64,000 nucleotides of DNA from assembly GCF_900112615.1 (NCBI RefSeq), contig NZ_FOMK01000003.1, positions 434,001 through 498,000 of the forward strand, read 5' to 3'. Shown piece by piece: positions 44,430 to 54,654 of this stretch (positions are counted from its first letter, which is position 1; the number at the start of each line of letters is the position of its first letter). The DNA comes from Chitinophaga sp. CF118. Lineage in GTDB: Bacteria; Bacteroidota; Bacteroidia; Chitinophagales; Chitinophagaceae. The position numbers were made by a program, and so were the translations under genes. The notes below the pieces were generated by a model, which searched no databases, had not been told where the DNA came from, and saw only the letters and a list, made by a program, of their open reading frames with translations.

Positions 44430-47400
44430 TTGAAAACATTAACAGATCTTTTGGCCCAACAAGCGGAGGCGCGTGCAGATCAGCAACTATATGCTTTCCT
44501 GGATGCAGATTGTGCTATCAGAGAACAGTTTTCCTATCAACAGTTCTTGCAACGGGTTTGTATACTGGGAGAACAATTAAAGGAACGGAATATTAAAGGT
44601 GAGCGCGCATTGCTGTTTTACCCCACAGGTGCTGATTATGTCACTGCTTTCTTTGCATGTTTATATGCAGGTGTCATCGCAGTGCCACTTTATCCTCCCC
44701 GTAAAAACCGTTCGGTAGAACGTATTGCGATGGTTATCCGGGATGCCCGGCCAGCGGTCATCCTCAGTACCCGGCAAATCACAGATGATGTAAGAAGTCA
44801 GTTTCTTAATACAGAGCAGAATAGTATTGCATGGATAACAACAGATAATATTTCGGGTCAGTTACAACTTCCCTGGAAACCTGTCAGTAATACCGCAGAA
44901 GATATTGCTTTTCTGCAATACACCTCTGGCTCAACAGGTCAGCCTAAAGGCGTAATACTAACTCATGGCCAACTGTTGGCGAATGAAGAAATGCTTTTCC
45001 GCTTTGGAAATAAAAGAACAGCGCCGGTAGTGATCAACTGGTTGCCATTGTATCATGATATGGGGCTTATCGGCAACCTGTTGTACACGCTTTATGCGGG
45101 AGGATCTGCTTATCTGATGTCGCCATTTGATTTCTTACAGCAGCCATTCCGTTGGCTGAAGGCCCTTTCTTTATATCAGGGTACTTATAGCGGCGCTCCC
45201 AACTTTGCTTATGAAGAATGCGTAAAACGTATCACAGCAGAACAATTGAAACAACTGGACCTGCATTCATGGGAGATAGCTTTTAATGGAGCAGAACCGG
45301 TAAACGCGGCTACTCTGGAACGTTTCGCAGATACTTTTGCACCTGTAGGATTCAAAAGAACTGCTATGGCTCCGTGTTACGGTATGGCAGAAGCTACTTT
45401 GGTTGTTTCGGGTATAAAACCGGCAAATGGGCAAATGTTGTATACCGCAGATGCTGCATTGCTGGAACAACATATTTTACAATCACCACAAAATGATACA
45501 ACACAACATATACAGTTGGTCAATTGCGGTATGCCGGTAAATCAGGAAGTAGTGATCACAGATTATATGCAGGGAATACCACTGCCGGAAGAAAGGGTGG
45601 GAGAACTTTGGGTAAAGGGACCTAATGTGGCAAGCGGATATTGGGATAATGAAGAGGCTACCACGCAGGCTTTTAAGGCTTTTCTGCCCGATGGCAAAGG
45701 TCCTTATCTGCGTACCGGGGATCTGGGCTTTATAAAAGATGGGGCAATATACATTACTGGCCGGTTGAAGGAATTGATTATTATTCGCGGAAGAAATATC
45801 TACCCGCAGGATGTTGAACGCTTGGCTTGTGAATCTCATGAAATGCTGGAAACCGGAGCAGCAGCGGCTTTTGGTGTTACTGTAAATGGAGAGGAACAGT
45901 TAGTAATTGTGCAGGAACTAAAAAGACAATTCAGTGTAAATGCTGATACCGATCCTGCTATACAGGCTATCCGCTCCACTGTTACCGCTCATTTTGATAT
46001 ACAACCCTATGCCATAGTACTAATCCGGAAAGGTGCTTTGCTGCGTACCTCCAGTGGCAAGATACAGCGCAATGCCTGCCGCCGGGCATTTCTGTCGGAA
46101 GAAATCCTGTCGGTAGTAACACAATGGCAGGAGAGACCCGCGGCAGATATGCCTGTTACAGTTGAAAAAACAACTACTACTGTTCCTTCGCTTTCTTACG
46201 ATACCGTCATTCATCAATTGAAAAATACCATTGCCCGGTTTGCGGGTATTTCTGCCGGAAATATCAGTATCCATGATCCATTCGAAAAACTTGGACTTGA
46301 TTCAATGGGAGCCGTGAAAGTAGCAAGTGCATTGGAGCAGGCTTTGGGTATACCGGTAACTCCTACCATGATTTACGATTACCCTAATATTGATGCTCTT
46401 GCTGTTGCATTGTTACCAGCAGACATGAATGGTGTGCATCAGCAATTGACCGTTGATCCTGCCTCACATGATGAACCCATTGCGATAGTGGGAATCGGCT
46501 GCCGTTTTCCTGGAGCAGATGGTCCTGATGCATACTGGGAACTATTGCGTGGAGGAGAAACTGCTGTCCGGAAAATACCTGCTCATCGTTGGCACCTGAC
46601 AGAGCAGGATGAAAATGAGGTAGGGGATATGATAACCAATGGTGGTTTTTTGGAAGATGTCAGTGTGTTTGATGCTGCTTTCTTCGGTATCAATGAGGAG
46701 GAAGCCCGTAAAATGGACCCACAGCAAAGATTGCTGCTCGAAGTTTCCTGGCAGGCTTTTGAACATGCGGGTATTGTGCCGGAGAACCTTGCCAAACAAC
46801 CTGTTGGTGTATTTGTTGGTATCAGTGCTATTGATTACTCGCGGTTGCAAACAGATACTAATGTGCTGGATAGTTATTTTGGTACTGGTAATGCAGGTAG
46901 TATTGCAGCTAACAGATTGTCTTATTATTATGATTTTCGTGGTCCCAGCATAGCTGTAGATACAGCATGTTCTTCATCATTGGTAGCTGTTCATCAGGCA
47001 TGCAACAGTTTACAACGGCAGGAATGTAATCTGGCCCTGGCTGCAGGTGTAAATGTTATGTCTGCGCCCGATCTGTCGATTGTATTTGCAAGAGCAGGTA
47101 TGCTCGCTCCGGATGGCCGGTGTAAAACATTCGATGCTTCTGCAAACGGATATGTAAGGGGAGAAGGTGCCGGCGTTGTAGTGCTGAAACGATTGTCTGA
47201 TGCTATGCGCGATGGTGATACCGTGTATGGTGTTATTAAGGGCACTGCGGTAAATCAGGATGGAAGAAGTAATGGTCTTACTGCCCCTAATGGCCCGGCT
47301 CAGGAAGCGGTAATCCGTTCAGCCCTCACCGTTGCTGGTGTACATCCAAACCAGGTTAGCTTTATTGAGGCGCATGGTACTGGGACTGTTCTGGGCGATC

Positions 47401-50400
47401 CGATAGAATTAAATACACTGCTGAAAGTATACACAGAAGAACGGCTACCGGATCATCCGTTTTATGTTGGTTCAGTTAAAACGAACATTGGCCATCTGGA
47501 AGCTGCGGCGGGCATCGCGGGATTAATCAAGACTTTACTTTGTCTTCATCATCGTGCTGTAGTTCCTCATTTACACCTGAAAACTCTAAATCATAATATT
47601 CAACTTCCTGCAAAGAAATGTATTATCCCAGGTGATTACATTGAATTTGCGGCAAGCAAAAAACCACTACTGGCTGGTGTTAGTTCATTTGGTTTCGGTG
47701 GCACTAATGCGCATGTGCTGCTGGAAGAAGGGCCGGTACAACATCTATCTCCGGATATTTCTACCGGATCACACCTGGTAGTATTGAGCGCTGCAGATCA
47801 TGATACACTCACCGCACAGGTACGCGGATTATCCGGGTTTATAACTGCACATCCGCATATTTCTATCCGCGATCTGGCTGCAAATTTATTACACGGAAAA
47901 TCACAGCTTTCTTGCAGTAAGACCTTTATTGCCGGGAACCTCGGGGAACTAAAGGAAAAACTGGATGAATATCTTTTGTATCCTGAGCAAACGCCTCCTC
48001 CATCATCGAAAACACCTGGAAAAATTGCTTTTCTTTTTACGGGGCAGGGTGCTCAGTATAAACAGATGGGATGGCAGCTTTATAAGGAACATTCAGTATT
48101 CCGGGAGTCATTCGATCAATGTAGTGCGCTGCTGGAACCATTAACAGGCATATCATTGGTGAAGTTACTTTATGAAGAGCAGGATAATGAGCGTATTCAT
48201 CATACCGCTATTACCCAGCCTTTGCTGGTTGCATTTGAAATCAGCCTGGCAAGGTTGTGGGAATCGTGGGGTATTGTTCCGCAGGCGGTAATGGGGCATA
48301 GTGTAGGAGAGATTGCTGCGGCTCATATTGCGGGTGTAATGTCCCTGGAAAATGCAATGCTGCTGATCTCGATCCGGGGTAAATTGATGCAGCAATTGCC
48401 ATCAGGCGGACAAATGTGGGCTATATCAGCAACAGAAGAAAATGTAATGGCTGTTATCAAGCCGTTTCAGCAACATATTTCCGTCGCTAGTTTTAATGCT
48501 CCACAGCAGATAGTAATTTCCGGTCATGCGGATTATCTGGCCAAACCTTTGCAGATTTTTGCAGACAAAGGTATCCGTACTGTGCAACTCAAAGTATCGC
48601 ATGCTTTCCATTCTCCTTTGATGCGGCCGGCGATGGACGAGTTCAGGAATCGCATTAGTCACATCCCTCTTGAATTGCCCCGTATTCCTTTGTTATCCAA
48701 TATTACAGGCGAATGGGCGGGACAGGAAATCTGTACGCCTGATTATTGGGTAAACCATATCATTGCTCCCGTTCGGTTTTCACAGAGCATCAATACACTG
48801 GCATCTTCATTCGATATCTGCTGTGAAATCGGTCCGCATCCGGTATTGACCACGTTGGCCCGGCAATCGCAGGAAGCTGCTAAACTCCTTTTACTGTCCA
48901 GTATTATCAATCATTCGGATAACACTTCTGATATGTTGCGTAGTCTGGGGAGTTTGTATAGTGCGGGATGCAGAATCGCGAAAGAACAAATTTATCCACT
49001 CAATTCTTTCCGCAGGCTCGTATTGCCTGCATATCCGTTTAAGAAAACACATTATTGGATAGAACAGCGTGCGGGTGCTATATCCGTAAAAACACAGGCG
49101 CTGCATATCAACGATATTTTACCCCTTTTACAATCCCGGCATTTGTTCACTGCGCAGGAACAGGAGCTTGTGCCAGATCTGTTGCAGAAAATACAGTATG
49201 CACTTTATAAAGATGAACTGGTTAATAATGTGAGGGAGATTTTGTATACAAAAAAATGGGAGGCTGCAGCTATTCAGTCCAAAATAACACCACCGGGAGA
49301 AGCCGGGCAGTGGCTTGTATTTACGGACCAGTTATCATTGATACATGAACTGCGGCAACAGTATAAATTCACTGATTTACATCTGGTAGTTCCGGATGCA
49401 TTGCGCTCACAGGTGCTGGCGGAACATACCACAGTTCATACACTTGAGCAACTGAATGCAGAAAGATATAATGCGCTGGTGCAGCAAATGTCCGGTACGG
49501 GTACTATCCTCTTTGCTTTCGATATGGAAAACAAAGATCCTTTAAGCCATGAGCAGATACATGACCAGGCAATGCACCTGATGCAATTGTTATCAGCTAT
49601 CAGCAGAATATCGTTTCACAGGAATGTTCTCCGTTTCCTGCTTATTACGCCATTGGTAACTTCGGTACAGCCAGGTACTTGCATATTCCCTGCGGCGGCA
49701 GTGTTGCATGGTATGTTAAGATCTGCGCAGCATGAATTACCTGATCTGTCCTGCCGTATTGTGATGACAGATGCATTTCCTGAAACCGACTGGAAACGTA
49801 TATTATTTAACGTTACTGATCCTGAAACGGAAGTGGCATACATAAACGGTACGCGTCATGTGGCTCGTCTTGTGCCTGCATCCTTGCCTGCAGCCCGGCC
49901 GGCAAACAACAAATTGGATGGAGAGTCCTGCTGGCTTATAACAGGAGGTAATAGCAGCATGATCCGGAATGTGATGGCCTGGCTCATGGAGCAGGGTGTA
50001 AAACATTTCCTGCTAACCAGCCGCTCTGCCCCGGTAGCAACAAATCTCGAAAGACTGGAAGATATTGTCCTACCGGCCGGAGGTACCTTAACCTGGTGTG
50101 TAACGGATATATCTACACGTGATGCTGTACAGGTATTAAAAGAATCCTTGTTATCCTGCGGACGGCCATTAGAGGGTATCCTTCATCTGGCAGGGCAATT
50201 AAAAGACGGCCCACTGTTTAACATGCAATGGGAGGATATGACTACTGTATTCGCTCCCAAGATCAAAGGCACAATTCACTTGCATGAGTTAAGTCTGGAA
50301 TTCCAGCCTAAGCACTTTATTTGTTTCTCCTCTTTGGCTGCTTTAGTAGGATCTCCCTATCAATCGAATTATGCGGCTGCAAATGCCTTTATGGATGCAT

Positions 50401-53400
50401 TTGCAGACTGGCGCAGGGAACAGGGCTATCCTGCTGTAAGTATCAATTGGGGGCCCTGGGAAGGCGCAGGAATGGCAAAAACAGCTTCTTCTCATCAGGT
50501 GGCAGATGCTACGCTGGTGAACAAAACGGCAGCAGCTATTAATCTTTCCGTGCTGGACCTGGTACTGAATAATTCACTTACACATCCTGCCGTTATCGAT
50601 TTTGATAAAACCGTTGCACTACAATGGTTGCCTCATATACCCTTCTTCCACTACCTGCGTGAAAAGTGGCAGACTGCCGGACATCAGGAAGATGCGCACG
50701 CATCTTCACTCATGGAACGTTTGCAGGTATCCTCTCTGGATGCATTGCAAAATAAGTTGCGGGAAATCATCTTATATGAATTAAAAGAGATGCCGGGCCT
50801 GGTTTTACCGGCAACTGTTCCGGGAGATGCAACTTTTTTTGCACTGGGAATGGACTCTACGATGACTGTCGCCTTACACCAGCGTCTGCAAAAGAAACTA
50901 CAGCTTAATTTTTCAGTGGCTGCCTTGTACAACTATAATACAATGGAAAGGCTGGCTGTATTTCTGAGTGAAAGAAACGTTCCTCATCCGGTAAATAAAG
51001 GAATACAACATTCATCTCCGGCTCATGAGAAAACAGGAACTGTTCCCATTGCTATTATCGGAGTTGGCTGTCGTATGCCGGGAGGAATAGAAGATGCAGC
51101 TTCTTTCTGGGATTTTTTAACCAGCAAAGGCAATGCAATAAGTGTCGTAAAAGATGGTCGCTGGGGCAATCATAAAGAGGATACAAAAGCTGGGTTTGTT
51201 GAGAATGTTGACAAATTTGATAATGAGTTTTTTAATATCACAGCATTGGAGGCTGTGATGATGGACCCTCAGCAGCGGCTTGTTTTGCAAACAGCCTGGC
51301 ATGCATTGGAGGATGCTGGTATTCCGCCGGATAGCCTTTCTGGTACACATACAGGTGTATTCATGGGAATGGGGCAGCATGATTATGCTTTCCTTACCGC
51401 AAACCTTCTTGGAGATAATATAAATGCCTACTATGGTCAGGGGAATGGGCATTGTTTTACTGCGGGACGTATTTCGCATTTACTGGGATTACAGGGCCCG
51501 TCGCTGGCAATGGATACCGCTTGCTCCTCTTCTTTACTTGCTATACAGATGGCATGCGATAGTCTGCGTAATGGCAGTTGCGACCTGGCGCTGGCTGGTG
51601 GTGTACAATTAATGTTGTCTCCCTTGATGAGTATTTATCTTTCCCGTACAGGTGCATTGTCTGGTGATGGTTTGTGCCGGACTTTTAGTGCGGATGCTGA
51701 TGGTTTTGTGAGGGGAGAAGGTACTGGTATTGTTGTACTAAAAAAGCTGGATGCTGCAATAGCAGATGGCGACAGGGTTATAGCCGTGATTAAAGGTGGT
51801 GCTATCAATCATGATGGTAAAAGTAGTAGCATCACAGCTCCAAACGGACTGGCTCAGCAAGATCTCATACGCAGCGCGCTGGAAAATGCTGCAATGCTGC
51901 CTGAACAAATCAGTTTTATTGAAGCTCATGGCACTGGTACGCCTTTGGGCGATCCGATTGAACTGGATGCATTACATAACGTATTCAGGAGAGCTCCTGG
52001 TGATACACCTCTGCTCATAGGTGCTCTTAAATCCAATATTGGACATCTGGAAGCGGCTGCGGGTGTTGCGGGAATTATTAAAGCGGCAATGGCGCTGCAA
52101 TACCGGCTGCTTCCTGCCAACCTGCATTTCAAAACACCTAACCCACACTTTGGATGGGCGCAAACGGCTATGCAGGTACCGGTAAATAATACCTCACTTA
52201 CATCATCCGTAAAACTGGCGGCTGGAGTGAGTGCTTTCGGATTGAGTGGCACAAATGTACATGTGATATTAGAGGAAGCTCCGCATCAGGCTATAGAAGT
52301 TCCCGTTGAACTTACTTATCAACTGGTAACGGTTAGCGCAAAGGATATGGATACATTGTTACTGAAGATCGCGGGTTTACGTGAGCATTGTATAAAATAT
52401 CCTGACCTGGCATTACATGATATTGCTTTTACTTCCAATACCGGCCGCCAGCATTTTAAATACCGTACTGTATGTGTGGTGCGTGATAAACAGAATCTGC
52501 TGGATGTACTGGCATCTCTTACTTCCGTTGCTGCCATTGAAGTGTATCATCAGCAACTGTTTTCGGATATTACCCAGTTACCTAATGAACTTTTATTAAA
52601 AACTGCCATTCAGTATATAAGTGGGGAAACTCCCGAATGGAAAAGAATATATGAAGGATGTAATTATAAAAAGATAGCATTACCCCTTATGCCATTCAGG
52701 CAACAACGCTTCTGGCTGGATATGTTGCCGGATCAAAGCGGCCCTGCTGGTAATATTCAGAAACATAAACCGGAATGGGAGCAGTCTTTGTATGATTATA
52801 CCTGGATCAGGAAGAAGGAACAAATGAACTCTGGGCCGTTAACGCGCGGAAAAAGGATCATCTTTCCCGATGACCAGGAGGAACAGCGGCGCTGGGAATC
52901 ATTATTGCCTGATGCTGCAAATACTACCCTGTTTATTTATTATGATAAGGAATGGCGGCATGATGGTAATGTTTGCATGATGCATCCTGCTACTCACTGG
53001 TCAAATCTATGTGAGGTGATTTCTGCTTTTGCTTCCGGGGAACGCATCAGTATTCTCTATCATAGTACTGATACACAATTTAGAGAAGTCATTGGTACTT
53101 TGAATCCTCCGGATGCTGCTCTTTTGCATCTGAATACGTTAAGGTTGCTGCTGCAGTCCTTCACTGGCGCCTTTCCGCATTTCAGTCTTGCAGTTATTAC
53201 AACTACTATTAAAAACAGTTGGGAGCAGTCAGCGGTCATTGGTTGGTGTAAATGTCTGGCATTGGAATCAGATAAATTGCTGAGTGGAATATTGGAACTC
53301 AATGAAACATTGACTGGGGAAGAATGGGACTCAGTAGTAACATCATTTTTGTCAGATAGTAAAGAAACACTGATAGCATACCGTTCCAATGAATGGTGGG

Positions 53401-54650
53401 TACCACGAATTCAGGCATTGCCTGCAATTTCAACAGTCATGCCTTTACAACTAGATCCTGTGGGAGCCTATCTGGTAACTGGCGGTACGGGATATCTGGG
53501 ATTAAAAGCTGTAAAGTGGCTGGTGGATAATGGCGCACGTAAAATATTCGTCAATAGTCGTGGAGGAAATTGGGGACAGGAAGGTCTTACACTTGTTGAT
53601 CTGATGTCTGAAAGAGGAATTACTATTACCATACTGAAAGCAGATATTACCCGGGAAACGGATGTCATTAAGCTCCTGGAGCAGGTGCGGCTGGAATCCG
53701 GCTGTCAGCGTATCAACGGTGTTATTCATGCTGCGGGTATCAGTGGTCGGACTCCTGCAGAGCTGTTAACTGAATCAGAACTTGCGCGGATAGCTGCTCC
53801 TAAAATAGCAGGTACATGGTGGCTTTATCAGCATCTGAAGCTGGACCTGCCGGATTTCTTCGTCGCATTTTCTTCTATTGCTGCTGCGTGGGGTGGTCGC
53901 GAACAAGCACATTATACCGCTGCTAATCAATGGATGGATGCTTTGATACAATCGTGGCGGCATGAGGGTTGCAGGGCATTGAGCGTGCGGTGGGGGCCCT
54001 GGCATGGTGGTGGCATGACACAGGATGCGGATATCAGGTTACTGGATAGCATTGGTATAACTGCATTTCCTGCCTGGCAGGGCCTGGCCGTGTTACATAC
54101 ACTCATACATAGTGATTGTGTTGCACCTTTGGTTGTAAATGCCGATTGGTCCAGATTATATGAGTTGTTTGAGACCCGCCATCAAGGGGCACTGTTTGAA
54201 TTATTACCTATACATAAACGCACAACATCTGCTGGTACTAGCAATGTCTTGCGGCAGCAACTTACTGAATTGCCTGTAGCACAGGCAACCACTATGCTGC
54301 AGCAACTATTAAAGGAAGAAGTGGCTGCTATCCTTTTGTTTCAGCAAGGTCGCCTTCCTGAATTACAGAAGGGCTTTTTTGATCTCGGTATGGATTCTCT
54401 TACCGCTGTTCAACTCATGGAAAAGATCAATAAACAGTTGGGCATCCTTCTGAAAGTAACACACATTTTTGAATACGGTACTATACATAAACTAACAGAT
54501 TATCTGCTGGAACTTATACGGCAGGATCGTGTGGTTGAAAAGGTGCTACCAGCATACAAACGGGATAAACGAAATAGTACCCATCCGGTAGACATACTTA
54601 TTTCACAGCTTGCGTCGAAGGTGGATATCCTGGAACAGCAGGAAAACTAA
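44430..54650 (+). CDS. FAAL-PKS megasynthase (FAAL-ACP-KS-AT-KR-ACP-KS-KR-ACP)
   Basis: The 3406-residue protein starts at TTG (44430); no ATG precedes it after the stop at 44397. The order is: FAAL adenylation domain 1-560 (YTSGSTGQPKG near 164), ACP about 590-670 (LGLDSMG), KS1 682-1110 (C847, H982, H1022), AT 1195-1520 (GHSVGE, Ser1291; HAFH, malonyl type), KR1 1830-2010, ACP2 about 2110-2180, KS2 2205-2625 (C2365, H2500, H2539), KR2 3010-3190 (TGGTGYLG), ACP3 about 3290-3355 and a C-terminal charged docking tail. KR1 has a damaged cofactor loop, and the second module lacks an AT. It would load a free fatty acid as its AMP ester and extend it twice. Confidence 0.93.
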   Translation: MKTLTDLLAQQAEARADQQLYAFLDADCAIREQFSYQQFLQRVCILGEQLKERNIKGERALLFYPTGADYVTAFFACLYAGVIAVPLYPPRKNRSVERIAMVIRDARPAVILSTRQITDDVRSQFLNTEQNSIAWITTDNISGQLQLPWKPVSNTAEDIAFLQYTSGSTGQPKGVILTHGQLLANEEMLFRFGNKRTAPVVINWLPLYHDMGLIGNLLYTLYAGGSAYLMSPFDFLQQPFRWLKALSLYQGTYSGAPNFAYEECVKRITAEQLKQLDLHSWEIAFNGAEPVNAATLERFADTFAPVGFKRTAMAPCYGMAEATLVVSGIKPANGQMLYTADAALLEQHILQSPQNDTTQHIQLVNCGMPVNQEVVITDYMQGIPLPEERVGELWVKGPNVASGYWDNEEATTQAFKAFLPDGKGPYLRTGDLGFIKDGAIYITGRLKELIIIRGRNIYPQDVERLACESHEMLETGAAAAFGVTVNGEEQLVIVQELKRQFSVNADTDPAIQAIRSTVTAHFDIQPYAIVLIRKGALLRTSSGKIQRNACRRAFLSEEILSVVTQWQERPAADMPVTVEKTTTTVPSLSYDTVIHQLKNTIARFAGISAGNISIHDPFEKLGLDSMGAVKVASALEQALGIPVTPTMIYDYPNIDALAVALLPADMNGVHQQLTVDPASHDEPIAIVGIGCRFPGADGPDAYWELLRGGETAVRKIPAHRWHLTEQDENEVGDMITNGGFLEDVSVFDAAFFGINEEEARKMDPQQRLLLEVSWQAFEHAGIVPENLAKQPVGVFVGISAIDYSRLQTDTNVLDSYFGTGNAGSIAANRLSYYYDFRGPSIAVDTACSSSLVAVHQACNSLQRQECNLALAAGVNVMSAPDLSIVFARAGMLAPDGRCKTFDASANGYVRGEGAGVVVLKRLSDAMRDGDTVYGVIKGTAVNQDGRSNGLTAPNGPAQEAVIRSALTVAGVHPNQVSFIEAHGTGTVLGDPIELNTLLKVYTEERLPDHPFYVGSVKTNIGHLEAAAGIAGLIKTLLCLHHRAVVPHLHLKTLNHNIQLPAKKCIIPGDYIEFAASKKPLLAGVSSFGFGGTNAHVLLEEGPVQHLSPDISTGSHLVVLSAADHDTLTAQVRGLSGFITAHPHISIRDLAANLLHGKSQLSCSKTFIAGNLGELKEKLDEYLLYPEQTPPPSSKTPGKIAFLFTGQGAQYKQMGWQLYKEHSVFRESFDQCSALLEPLTGISLVKLLYEEQDNERIHHTAITQPLLVAFEISLARLWESWGIVPQAVMGHSVGEIAAAHIAGVMSLENAMLLISIRGKLMQQLPSGGQMWAISATEENVMAVIKPFQQHISVASFNAPQQIVISGHADYLAKPLQIFADKGIRTVQLKVSHAFHSPLMRPAMDEFRNRISHIPLELPRIPLLSNITGEWAGQEICTPDYWVNHIIAPVRFSQSINTLASSFDICCEIGPHPVLTTLARQSQEAAKLLLLSSIINHSDNTSDMLRSLGSLYSAGCRIAKEQIYPLNSFRRLVLPAYPFKKTHYWIEQRAGAISVKTQALHINDILPLLQSRHLFTAQEQELVPDLLQKIQYALYKDELVNNVREILYTKKWEAAAIQSKITPPGEAGQWLVFTDQLSLIHELRQQYKFTDLHLVVPDALRSQVLAEHTTVHTLEQLNAERYNALVQQMSGTGTILFAFDMENKDPLSHEQIHDQAMHLMQLLSAISRISFHRNVLRFLLITPLVTSVQPGTCIFPAAAVLHGMLRSAQHELPDLSCRIVMTDAFPETDWKRILFNVTDPETEVAYINGTRHVARLVPASLPAARPANNKLDGESCWLITGGNSSMIRNVMAWLMEQGVKHFLLTSRSAPVATNLERLEDIVLPAGGTLTWCVTDISTRDAVQVLKESLLSCGRPLEGILHLAGQLKDGPLFNMQWEDMTTVFAPKIKGTIHLHELSLEFQPKHFICFSSLAALVGSPYQSNYAAANAFMDAFADWRREQGYPAVSINWGPWEGAGMAKTASSHQVADATLVNKTAAAINLSVLDLVLNNSLTHPAVIDFDKTVALQWLPHIPFFHYLREKWQTAGHQEDAHASSLMERLQVSSLDALQNKLREIILYELKEMPGLVLPATVPGDATFFALGMDSTMTVALHQRLQKKLQLNFSVAALYNYNTMERLAVFLSERNVPHPVNKGIQHSSPAHEKTGTVPIAIIGVGCRMPGGIEDAASFWDFLTSKGNAISVVKDGRWGNHKEDTKAGFVENVDKFDNEFFNITALEAVMMDPQQRLVLQTAWHALEDAGIPPDSLSGTHTGVFMGMGQHDYAFLTANLLGDNINAYYGQGNGHCFTAGRISHLLGLQGPSLAMDTACSSSLLAIQMACDSLRNGSCDLALAGGVQLMLSPLMSIYLSRTGALSGDGLCRTFSADADGFVRGEGTGIVVLKKLDAAIADGDRVIAVIKGGAINHDGKSSSITAPNGLAQQDLIRSALENAAMLPEQISFIEAHGTGTPLGDPIELDALHNVFRRAPGDTPLLIGALKSNIGHLEAAAGVAGIIKAAMALQYRLLPANLHFKTPNPHFGWAQTAMQVPVNNTSLTSSVKLAAGVSAFGLSGTNVHVILEEAPHQAIEVPVELTYQLVTVSAKDMDTLLLKIAGLREHCIKYPDLALHDIAFTSNTGRQHFKYRTVCVVRDKQNLLDVLASLTSVAAIEVYHQQLFSDITQLPNELLLKTAIQYISGETPEWKRIYEGCNYKKIALPLMPFRQQRFWLDMLPDQSGPAGNIQKHKPEWEQSLYDYTWIRKKEQMNSGPLTRGKRIIFPDDQEEQRRWESLLPDAANTTLFIYYDKEWRHDGNVCMMHPATHWSNLCEVISAFASGERISILYHSTDTQFREVIGTLNPPDAALLHLNTLRLLLQSFTGAFPHFSLAVITTTIKNSWEQSAVIGWCKCLALESDKLLSGILELNETLTGEEWDSVVTSFLSDSKETLIAYRSNEWWVPRIQALPAISTVMPLQLDPVGAYLVTGGTGYLGLKAVKWLVDNGARKIFVNSRGGNWGQEGLTLVDLMSERGITITILKADITRETDVIKLLEQVRLESGCQRINGVIHAAGISGRTPAELLTESELARIAAPKIAGTWWLYQHLKLDLPDFFVAFSSIAAAWGGREQAHYTAANQWMDALIQSWRHEGCRALSVRWGPWHGGGMTQDADIRLLDSIGITAFPAWQGLAVLHTLIHSDCVAPLVVNADWSRLYELFETRHQGALFELLPIHKRTTSAGTSNVLRQQLTELPVAQATTMLQQLLKEEVAAILLFQQGRLPELQKGFFDLGMDSLTAVQLMEKINKQLGILLKVTHIFEYGTIHKLTDYLLELIRQDRVVEKVLPAYKRDKRNSTHPVDILISQLASKVDILEQQEN

Positions 54651-54654
54651 TCAT

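Noticed and set aside
44349..44430. Separate promoter for the megasynthase
   Set aside because: No TAnnTTTG box is present in this 80-nt gap, so cotranscription with the desaturase is more likely.
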